From: Tribonema minus
Lineage: Eukaryota > Sar > Xanthophyceae > Tribonematales > Tribonemataceae
Assembly (NCBI GenBank): GCA_017506865.1
Contig: JAFCMP010000019.1
Location: forward strand, 124,001-188,000
Length of the DNA: 64,000 nucleotides
Reading direction: 5' to 3'
In this document: positions 1-9,574 of the stretch, piece after piece
Layout: each line of letters begins with the position of its first letter
How positions within the stretch are numbered: position 1 is the stretch's first letter
Program-made: the position numbers and the translations under genes
Notes under the pieces: model-generated
Databases searched by the model: none
Seen by the model: only the letters and a program-made list of their open reading frames with translations
What the model was told of the DNA's origin: nothing

Positions 1-381
1 TGGCAATCTGGCACCAGATCGGTCCAGTGGTGGTCGGGCGGCTTTCATGGGGTGTGTGTATGTGAGTGTTTCTGTGCGTCTTGTGCACGATTTAGTTCTG
101 AAGTACTCCAGAATACTATGAAGCACATGCTTCAAAGTATACAAGCGAGGGACACCGCTCGAGCACAGAGCGATGACCGGGCGACAGCCGCGCCCGCACG
201 TGACACCTGGCCGCGACTGCTGGCAAGCTGTGAGCGCCGTGCTGCTGCCGCGCTCCTCTCTCCGGGCCCAGGAGCTCTCACGCAGCATTCAACACAATAG
301 ACACACCGCCGCCTTGTGAGACCCCTACAGACTGCTGCACGGCATCTGCCGCCTCACCTAACCCTAACCCCAACAACTCAC
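1..381. other. Window edge and intron of the methyltransferase gene; no exon resolved
   Basis: This stretch follows the donor of the methyltransferase exon 3 on the minus strand and should hold intron and possibly the last exon. I find no open frame matching the expected C-terminal third of the domain. A short telomere-like block (CTAACCCTAAC) lies at about 358-368. Confidence 0.4.
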
Positions 382-688
382 CAAACCCCGTCCCCAGCCA
401 CACCTGCGCCGCCGGCGTCGCCGCGACAGGCACGCCCGCCAGCAGCGGCGCCGCGAGCGCCGCAGACAGCCCCGGGATCACTACCGGCTCCACGCCATAC
501 TCGCGCGCCTCCAGCACCTCCTCGCCGCCCCTCCCAAACACAAACGGGTCCCCTATCTTGAGCCGCGCGACGCGCAGACCGCGCCGCACGCCGTCGCCCA
601 CCCACGCGCCGATCTGCGCCTGCGCGGCGTCCATCGCGCCGCCGCGCTTGCTGCGCGGCACGCGCAGCACGGCGCCGCCAAAGCCGCT

Positions 689-750
<62 letters not shown>

Positions 751-2303
751 GCACGAGCGCCGTCACGGAGGCGTCGACGAGGCGGTCCGCGATGACCAGA
801 TCGGCGCTGGCGAGCGCTGCCACGGCGGCCTCTGTCAGGTGGCCCGCGTCGCCGGGGCCTGCGCCTATGAGCGTTATGGCGGCGGCGCCGGGGGGCGGCG
901 GCGTGCGCAGGAGGTCAGCGGCGCTGCGCGGTCCTTGGTTCACCGCGCCCATCCATGTGCCTTGGGGGCAGTCACAATGGGGGGGGGGGAAGGGGGGGGG
1001 GGGGCGGCGGGGCGTTGCTGAGCGCGCGCTGGCGAGCGTTTTAACAATGAACTGATGTGATCATGCAGGATGCATATCTGCCCCTCCAGTTGACTGTACG
1101 CAGTGACGGCGGCGCCCGCCGCATGCGCCTTCAGATTGCGTGTACGAGCGCAGCAGCGGAGGCCGCGGAGAGAACGGCCGGGCATGGCAGGCACCAGGCG
1201 CAGCCGCCCACATGGACTGGTTGACCGCTGCGGCGCACAAGGATCCGCGTGTGCAGCGCCTGCGCCCCAGTGCAATGAACTGCTGCACTCGCAAGCACGT
1301 TTCTCGGGCCGCAGGCAGCTGCACCAACCATGCATCGCGACGCCCCACTCCATGCGTCGCGGCGCCCCACTCTCACCAGGGTGCAAAACGCGCACGCAGT
1401 CGCCGAACACCAGCATCGCCGGCTCCTGCGTGGCGTGCTCCGCTGCCAGCCGCGGCAGCGCGGCGATGCTGCCGATGACAACGTGCTGCGCCTGCGTCCC
1501 CGCCGCTTCGATGATGGCCGCGGGCGTGTCTTCCGACCAGCCGCGCGCTGCGAGCGCGGCGGTGATGCCATCTACGTGCCCTGCCGCCATCATGAACACC
1601 AGGCTCAAGGAGGGGTTCGGCACGGGGAGGGCGGCTCCGCTGTCGCGTGCCGCTACCGCTGCGTCGAGAGAGAGCCACGAGCATCAGCCAGGAGGTTTTC
1701 TTGTTATCGCTGACCAACTTAAAGGCAGGTCAGGTGTATTATGCTCCTGGCAAGGTGTAGTGGGTGCGGCAGTTGCACCAGGAAGCAGGCGGCCGGTCAA
1801 CGCGGGGTACCTGTGCCAATCCACACCTGATCGGCCACGCCCCTGTGCGTGAGGGGGATGTTCGCCAGCAACGGTGCAGCGAAGGCAGATGATATCCCCG
1901 GGATTACGGAGGGAGGAGGTCCCAGGGAGCTGTACAAATGGGCTTCCGCATCGGTGTCTTCAAACATCCACGCATCGCCTGCCTTCAGCCTCAGCAAATA
2001 TTGCTGTCCCTGAAGCTGTGCTGCTGCTTGCACTATCTGCTCCCGGGACGGATCCACTGGCAGCACAATAGTTTTCTTTGCCAAGCCGGGGAAGTCATCC
2101 ACAGGTACGGAGGCGTCAGCTAGTATCGCGGTGGCGCTCTCCATAGCTGCCCTGACGTTTAGAGTAAGAAGTGCGCTGCTGCCGGGACCACATCCCGCTA
2201 CGGTGATTTGGTTGCTGGCTGGTGATCCGTCCGGCAGCAGCAGTATCAATAGCATGCTAAATCGCGTAGCGAGCAAGTGTCGGGCTGCCGTTCTAGAACG
2301 CAT
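382..2303 (-). CDS. Uroporphyrinogen-III C-methyltransferase with two tandem methylase domains (3' end off the window)
   Basis: SUMT/CobA family: two SAM-dependent methylations turn uroporphyrinogen III into precorrin-2 for siroheme or cobalamin. Three exons were modelled, 2303-1811, 1658-1377 and 960-382, all joined in phase 1. Domain 1 reads GCGPGSSALLT, then LRLKAGD, then PGISSAF and IPLTHRGVADQVW. Its C-terminal half lies in exon 2 (SLVFMMAAGHVDGI, DTPAAIIEAAGTQ, VFGDCVRVL). Exon 3 starts a second domain with GAGPGDAGHLT and LKIGDPFVFGRGGEE, then PGLSAALAAPLLAGVPVA. It ends at a donor (TTTG|gtgagt) with the domain's last third missing, so the next exon lies beyond base 1 or is unrecognised. 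A run of about 20 glycines sits between the first two motifs of domain 2. The N-terminus (SMLLILLLP) resembles a signal peptide, which would suit plastid targeting. The family is clear; activity of each domain is uncertain because each has lost different motifs. Confidence 0.85.
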
Positions 2304-2605
2304 CGTGTGCGCATTCGAGGTGGTGCACAGGTCAGAAATGGCACACAGCTAGAGGGATCTATCTTAAGATCCTGTGCAGGAGTTGCAAGGATCTCTCACG
2401 AACCTGATCAACTTCAATTGTTGATATTGAACAGTTACTTTTTATTGAGTAACCTAACAAACACAGGAGGCGGAGAGCGGCTTGATCTCGCGGTGCTAGG
2501 TGCTGCCTTGCCAAGGCCTCTTGCTTGGTTTTCTTGACGTGGGGCGGCGTCTTGAGAAACCGCATCGATACCCGGCAGTGCCTCCAAGGGGCTGTCGCTG
2601 ACAAC
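2304..2605. promoter_or_regulatory. Divergent promoter region, methyltransferase / Rab
   Basis: The start codons of the methyltransferase (2303, minus) and the Rab GTPase (2606, plus) are only 302 bp apart and point away from each other. Both promoters and both 5' UTRs must fit here. No specific element is recognised. Confidence 0.45.
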
Positions 2606-4132
2606 ATGAGTACACCAGCGGCGGCAGCGCCAGCAGCGCCAGCACCAGGTACTCCGCGCGCCAGTCTTCCAGATATTTGCTTTTCCCTTGTTGACGCATA
2701 GGGCACTCAGACGCCTTTCTGAATGCACCCTGTGATTGATTTTCACGCCAGCACTGTTCGGAAGCCTTTGGCACGGCTTCGTCGTGCTAGTCTTTGTTTG
2801 TGTCTCAATTTGCAAGTTTGGGATGCGGCTGCATTCCCATTGAGTCTGAGGATGCAGCCAGGGTCTCACTTCCTTCGCTTCGACCCACTGGTGTTGTGAC
2901 TTTCTCACCTGCTTGGCGATGCACTGCGTTTTGCTGCTTTTCTGCTGCTGCTGACATGTACAACTGCAGCTGCAGTCCTCATCCGGGTGCTGATGATTGG
3001 TGAGTGACTCGTTGACTGCTGCCGGTATCCTGTGTCTTGGTGGTCGCATGGAGAAATGTGCAAGTTGCAGCTGCATATTCTGGCAGCCTGCGTGCGGATG
3101 ATACATTGACAGTCACCATCAGTCTTTACAGCAGATTGTCAACGCGCACGCCCATCGCTGAATGCTTACCAGACATGCAATCTACCTGCATCATCGCCTG
3201 CAAACCAGCCTTTGATCGTGCAGATTATGCATGACGTAACTGTTTTGGCTGTGACCTCACTCTCGGCATGCACCAGGCTTGCGCCGACACCCTGCACAGC
3301 GCTACTTTTGCTCATGTGACGTACATGAGGTTGCATGTCATTTGTTTTGTGGTTTGTTCAAATCATATGACGGTGTTTGCTGTGCCAGCATGAGCCGTGG
3401 CGTTCACTAAAAGCGCAGCGTGATACCAATTCTGTTTTGTAGAGTGACCACAAGCATCATTTCTGCCGAAGCTCGCCCGACTCCTCACGATCACCCCGTC
3501 AAATACACGTTTCCTTCTCACGATCGCCTCATTAAAACATGCGCGCTGTCACAGGCGAGTCGTCCGTCGGCAAGACGTCGCTCGTCTTGCGCTATGACAA
3601 GCGCGGCTTCAACTCCAAGTTCACCACGACGATCGGCGTCGACTACAGCGACCGGATGCTCACGATAGACGGCAAGCAGATCAAGCTGCAGATATGGGAC
3701 ACGGCGGGGCAGGAGCGGTTCCACTCGCTCACCACCTCTTTCTTCAAGCGCGCGGAGGGGTTCGTGCTGTGCTTCGACGTGAGCGACCGCGCGTCGTTCG
3801 AGTCCGTCGCGCGCTGGATGAAGGACATCGAGGCGAGCGGCAAGCCCGACTCGGACGTCGTGCTCGTGGGCAACAAGTGCGACATGAAGGAGCGCGCCGT
3901 CGCGAAGGAGGAGGCGCAGGCGCTCGCGGCGCAGTTCCGGGTGCCGTACTTCGAGGCGAGCGCCAAGGAGGACGTCAACGTTGACGCCGTCTTCTCCACC
4001 GTCGCCAACAACATCAAGCGCAGGCTCGACGCCAAGGCGGCGCCGGAGGGGGGGGGCGCGGCAGGGGGCAGCAGCAGCGCTCCGGTGTCGCTCACCGCCG
4101 CGCAGCCGCCCAAGAAGAAGGCGTGCTGCTGA
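2606..4132 (+). CDS. Rab-family small GTPase
   Basis: Membrane-traffic GTPase of about 214 aa. Three exons were modelled: 2606-2648, a 24-nt microexon 2976-2999, and 3555-4132, all joined in phase 1. Exon 1 gives an Ala/Pro-rich leader (MSTPAAAAPAAPAP). The microexon encodes the first beta strand (V-LIRVLMI-G). The large exon carries the P-loop GESSVGKTS, switch I FTTTIGVDY, switch II WDTAGQERF, the guanine-specificity motif GNKCD and SAK. The tail is Gly/Ser-rich and ends KKKACC, a polybasic CC prenylation signal. The ATG at 3539 is not the true start, because it lies in an acceptor (tgtcacag|GCGAG) and would drop the strand before the P-loop. The sequence is closest in feel to the Rab1/Rab8 group, but the subfamily cannot be fixed by eye. 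Its 5' neighbour is divergent. Confidence 0.9.
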
Positions 4133-5137
4133 GGGCGCGCCGCCGCCGGCGCCGCCGCCGCCGCCGCTGTACACTTGTTGAAGTTGGCGCGTGCACAGAT
4201 CTCAACAGTTCAAGTCCTCGCCGCGCGTCTACCGCCTACCTACTGTCGCTAGCCCATCGTGCCTTCAGCCGTGGCCGCTGTGTGTGTGTCCTGTATCGGC
4301 GTTTGTCGGGACCGGTGCGGTCTCTGATCAGTCCCGCTGCATTCATTTTTCGACGCGCGTTGTCGTGGCGCTCGCCGCAGTGGTGGCGCGCTGCTTGCCG
4401 GAGTTTACCACGCCAACAGCGTGGTTGCGGTTGTCGCCTTTGCCATTTGAATGATATGAGCAAGCGTGTGTGTGTCATCATGTGCGGTCTCTTAGTCCCC
4501 TGTTTGCATGCTGGTTGACACGAGGTTGGGCGGCGAGTGCGTCGCCTTGCGCCCACCTACGGTGAGCAATCGCGCATCGCATGATGATGTGCGTGCGCAC
4601 ATCACGCATGTCACACACACGCAGTAGTAGCAGACATATAGTGTTGCGCACGGGGGACAGGGCCTTGTCCGCTGCATTTCTGATGACCAGAGGCTCTTTC
4701 TGTGGCTGGGACATGTAGGTAGGTACTTGCAGAGTATGCCTCATGCCGTCCCCCGCGCAGCCTCCAGGGCCATGCTTTCTGGTGCATGCACTTGATACCC
4801 ATAAATGTGATCACTAACGCGTGTCCGAGGCTCATCATTCCTTCCTGTTGCAGGCTTGTCCAATTATGAGTCACATCTTACATTTATGGGACATTAACAG
4901 TATTATTTGTGTCCTATTGAGCAATGCCCAGCGCAAAGGTTGTGGCGGGAACATCATTACCTACTGTATACATGCACATACACATGCACGAAGCTCTCAG
5001 CTCCACAAACAGCGTCTAGACACCAGATAGACACCGCGCGGGTACAAGAGTGCACCAAAACTTACGTTGAAAGTGCAACAGATCTCAAACCTGTGTGCTA
5101 CCAACACGCAGCGTCTTGCTCTAGTTTACCCCTCCCC
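4133..5137. other. Tail-to-tail intergenic region, Rab / ferredoxin
   Basis: This holds the 3' flanks of two convergent genes. GCC-rich sequence follows the Rab stop; the rest is of mixed composition. No coding region, RNA gene or clear repeat is recognised. Confidence 0.5.
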
Positions 5138-6779
5138 CTAGGCAGCGCCATCAACCCCACCCTCGCCCTCAAACTGCCTCTCCAGATCTGCCACAAACTT
5201 GTCGGGGTTGCGCTCGCTGTAGCCGCGCTGCACCTGCGCCACCGCCTCCAGTGCTGCCGCGCGTGTGGCCTCGTCACGCAGCCTGTCGCAGTACTGTATT
5301 TGCCACGCCTCCTTCTGAACGCCCAGTTCCACGCGTAGGCCTGGGCCGACGGGGTAGCTGTGGAGGGGCAAGAGGGGGTTGGGGGGGGGGGGGGGATGGG
5401 GCTGCTCAAATCGCTGATTGTGCACATGAATGTGGTGGAGTAGCGGAACGGTGGCGCGGGTGATCACAGGGCCTTTGTGACGCACCAGCCAATTTGAAAT
5501 GCGGCGTGAAGTTGCGACTCAGGTTGCGCATGCAGCCAAGATGGGCGTGCACGATCTACTGTGGTGGGCACACTCGTGCGCGTGCCATGTGCACATAAAT
5601 GAGCTGGTGGGTGTGAGTGTGCGCAGCTCACACGGCCTGTGAGCACGCGACGGGGGCGTCACAATGTGAACTACATACCTGCAGCAGCTCAGGAAGAAGC
5701 CCTCATCCTTGGCCTCGTCGCACAGAAACGTGTCAGAGTCCAGCGTCACCGCGCCCCCCGCCTCCTGCCGCAGTGTCGTTACGAGGTTGTAACTGGATGC
5801 CGCTTTAAAGCGCCCCGCACAGGTCAGGCAGTTGCCGCGGCGGCAATCGTAGGGCGCCCTGAGTCCCGCCAGCTCCGCAGCCTGAGCGTTGGGGCAGCAA
5901 AGGTAGGTATGTATTTGTGTGTGTACATGTGGATTCCTGTGGACCGATGGGCAGGGGACAAAGAAGCGGGATATGCTGCACCCGTGCAACCGAACAGTTC
6001 TTGCTGGTGAGGCCAGGGCTCTAGTTCTTGGGAACTGGCAATTTCAAGTCTCGACGCCTCTAGAGCAGGAGCAGTAACTGGTCCTGGGACGTGTGTGCAC
6101 CGACGTGTTGTCGATGCAACACATAGTTTGAAGTTGTGCCCTGCCTTGGCGGCACTTGAAGTTGAGCCGTTCAAGGATCTGCCCAGCCAGCTTGGCTCTA
6201 CGATTTGCAAGCCAGCCACACCCTTGGCTCTTGAAAGAACAATCAAGCTACGTTAATATTGACTGAAACCACTGCAGCATGCATTTTGAAAAGGTAGCTG
6301 CCACAACTCAGAACATGAGAACTTCCTGCATCCAAGCTTGAAGCGCGCTTGCCGCTACCCGAGTCGATGTCAAGCGCCCATGCTATTCAGAATTGACTGA
6401 TGGCAAGAGTGGCGGCGCCAGCAGTGGCTACAGACAGCACCCGCACCGCATGCACGCCCAGGATACATTAAAAAATCCAGGCGCCCTACTAGTGCGCATG
6501 AATACGCGAACCGCGCACCTGCAGAATGGTATCGTCAGGCCTCATCAGCACAGTCGTTTCCTCTCCGTGCAGCTCGAACGTGACCTCCCATGTCTTTTCC
6601 TTCTGCTCTGTCGCTGACATGCGGCTGCTGCTGGGGATCGCACAGCTGCACTGATACGATGGCCGACTGGTCAAGAATGCGGCCACTTCGCTGCTCAGCA
6701 GAGTCATTGCTAGCGCTGAGGCCGCGGGCAGCATCATGCTGGTGGTCTGTCGCATTGCCAAGCTGCGCGACTTGGACAA
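5138..6779 (-). CDS. Plant-type [2Fe-2S] ferredoxin with plastid-type leader and C-terminal extension
   Basis: Electron carrier for plastid (photosystem I-linked) redox reactions. Exons are 6779-6519, 5881-5679 and 5357-5138, about 227 aa. The leader (residues 1-45) has a hydrophobic segment ending SSEVAAFLTSRP; an Ala-Ala before Phe resembles the cleavage motif of stramenopile-type plastid signals. The fold follows: TWEVTFELHGEETTVL, then DDTILQ|AAELAGLRAPYD, then the cluster ligands CRRGNCLTC and the distal Cys in FFLSCC. The CxxxxCxxC...C pattern is complete. Exon 3 continues YPVGPGLRVELGV and adds about 55 residues of charged, probably helical tail absent from ordinary ferredoxins. A C14 tract forms part of the pyrimidine tract before exon 3. 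The gene is divergent with syntaxin. Family assignment is firm; plastid location is inferred from the leader. Confidence 0.9.
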
Positions 6780-7105
6780 GCAAAGCGCACGGCGATGCTG
6801 GAGGTGGAGGCGCCCCCCTTATCTATGCGAGTGTGGAAGCCAACACTGTGGAAGCTAGAAGTGCCTTGTCAAGCCTCGAAATCCTCTCTTTCTCTGCGAC
6901 CGCGTCGCGCCAGCTCTCGTGCTGACCAGCAGCAAAAGGTGGTTGCGAAGCAGAAGGTTGTTGCTGATTTCCAAAGGGGGGGTGACCGCTTTGTCATTGA
7001 GCCAGAGAGACCTTGCACTTTGACACGAAGGCTCAAGCGAGAGCAGTTGAGGACCTGCCTTAGGGGACAAGTGCGGGCCTCCGGCTGGGAGTTGGAGGCC
7101 CTGCT
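6780..7105. promoter_or_regulatory. Divergent promoter region, ferredoxin / syntaxin
   Basis: The ferredoxin start (6779, minus) and the syntaxin start (7106, plus) are 326 bp apart and head to head, so this interval must contain both promoters. No TATA box or other motif stands out. Confidence 0.4.
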
Positions 7106-9540
7106 ATGGCAACCAGGGACCTCACAGCGCGATATCTGCAGCTGCGGGCGTACAGATTCGGAGGAGCCCCACAACGAAATCCATCGGCAGATGAAAAGAC
7201 AGATGTCGCCCTGCTCGAGGTAAGCAAGTGCCCGTTTTGCTCATGTCGCAAGCAGGTCACCAGCGGCATGTAGAGCTCTGCAGAGGTATCGCTATGCTTG
7301 TTTCATTTCAGCATGGCTACAACAAGAAATTCTGACTTAAATACGATGTGTTGAAGTATGTACCTCTCTCAGTGGATCATCAGCAATGTGACGCAATAGC
7401 AGAGCTCGGCAGCAACGTTATTGGTGTGACCTGTGTTCGAAACGAAGCTGCGCCCACCAGCTGCGCTGCAGGGTTGCACGCGCCGTGGAGCGTGTTGCAA
7501 TACATACATGCCTGTCTGTAACATGTTGCGCCAAGCCAGCTCACCCGCAAGCGGCGTGACGCTGAACGCAGTGGCGTGCACCAAAATTGGTGCCGAGTTT
7601 CTGTTCATCCGATTGTTCCAGCGTCAACATCCCACTCTGATCCCCGCTCAGTGCTACTATGGGGGGGGGTTGACCAATGTGACTTGCGCGCGTGAGGGAG
7701 CAGGATGCCGATCTGGGCGAATATCAAGTTGAAGTTGTGCAAGCTGTGTGTTTGACGCACAGCTATTGTGCCCGCAAGCTGCGCTCTGAGGTGGCACGCA
7801 CCACGACACGCGGCTTGGTATATACCTACCTGCCTGTGACGCTTGTTGCAGGCGCGATGCGCAGGACGACGGTGCCGTGACCGGCTGGGCGAACTTCAAG
7901 TCACATCTACTCAGCAATCAATCAGTAACGAGTGCAGGTCATTTAATCCTCAGTTCGTCTCACTAAGACCCGTGCTTAATGTCACGCGGGTTAAGCCGCC
8001 TGCACGCGGGATGCGGACAATATCTGGCGCGCAGCTGCGGCGCCCGCCCGCTGCGCTCACAAACTGCGTTGTCATATATATCTACCTTCTCGTAACATGC
8101 GTTTCGCGTCAATCAGGACGCCGGCGCGGCGACGAACTTGGCAAACTTCAAGTCACAATTATCTTCACTACTTCAATAATGCGCTTTGGTTCATTACAGT
8201 AGATCTTCGGATTAGTCCCACTTCCACCCCTGCGCATTTCCACGGGGGAACAACTGTGGCCAAGCTCTCTTGCGCGCGTGGCTCGAGACGCCGGCGCGGC
8301 GACAAACTGGTCAAACTTCAAGCTGCAATTACCTCTCATCATGTACTTCAATACCGCCTGTAACAATGTGTGGCGCGCGTTACTCAGGACGCCGGCGCGG
8401 CGACGAACTGGGCGAACACGCGCTCGCAGCTGCCTTTCATCCCTAGTTCAATAACGCGTTTCGGTTCATCACATTCTCTCGTACCTGTGGCCAATGTCTC
8501 ACGCGCGTGCTATTCAGGACGCCGGCGCGGCGACGAACTGGGCGAACACGCGCTCGCAGCTGCCGCCGGCGTGGGTGGAGCGCGTGGACCGCGTGGACGC
8601 GGACGTGAGGACGATACAGTTGAAGATGCGCGCGCTGAGCGGCCTGCACACCAAGCGCCTCATGGTGTCCTTTGACGACGTCAGCGAGCAGCACAAGGAG
8701 AAGGAGATCGAGCTCATGACGCAGGTGCGCTGCAGGGGGGGGGGAGGGGGCTTGAGAGCTTGGTTCGTTGATTTTGCGCGTGTTATGGTGGACTGTCTGC
8801 CGCCGCGGCAACTAGGTGTCTGGGAGAGGACACGGGGGGGGGGGGGGGGAGGGGGCTGATGAGTGCTGTGTTCCTTGATTGCGTACTCATGATGCACGCC
8901 GGGCGTGAGCTCAAGATGGATATCGCCTACTTGGTTTTCTGAAGTGACTGGAGTTCAACTGCATAGAGCGCTGCGCGGAGTCCCGACCCACAGCGCCCTC
9001 CGAGCGCGAGCTCAGGGCGATCTTGGGCGACGGCGTGTGAGTCTCACTGTATCAAACGCCGTTCGCAGCCCTGATCCACAACGCTTTCCTCCCACCCTTC
9101 GCCGCGCCGCAGGAGATCACGCAGATCTTCCGGCACGCCGAGCGCGAGCTCAAGGCGATCGTGGGCGACGGCGGCGGCGCGCGCACCGCGGCGGACGCGA
9201 CCGTGCGCGGCAACATCCAGCGCGCGACGGCGCGCAAGCTGCAGGCGCTGTCGATCGCGTTCCGCTCGGCGCAGAAGGACTACCTGGTGCGGCTCAAGCG
9301 CCAGAAGGAGGGCGGGCACGAGTTTGACTTTCTCGCTGTGGAGGAGAGGGCCGCCGCCAAGGTGGGTTTGGGGGTGGCAGCAGCGCTCGCGTGAGAGGAG
9401 AAACGGGGGAGGGGGAGTAGGCATGTATGCTAGGGGGAGGGAGGAGGGGGTGAGTGGGGCAGCAGCACTCACGTGGGGCAGGAAGGGGGGGGAGTGCATG
9501 TTTGGGTATGGGTGGAAGGCTGCTGCTAAGGCGCGCAGAG

Positions 9541-9574
<34 letters not shown>

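Noticed and set aside
2359-3106. Minus-strand frames of 115 and 223 codons upstream of the methyltransferase
   Set aside because: They have no family motif and irregular composition, and they overlap the Rab 5' exons on the other strand.
3539-3555. ATG at 3539 as the Rab start codon
   Set aside because: It lies within an intron acceptor and would remove the strand before the P-loop. Upstream exons in matching phase restore the normal fold.
4195-4230. GTTCAAGTCC as a tRNA B-box
   Set aside because: No matching A-box, acceptor stem or cloverleaf could be drawn around it.
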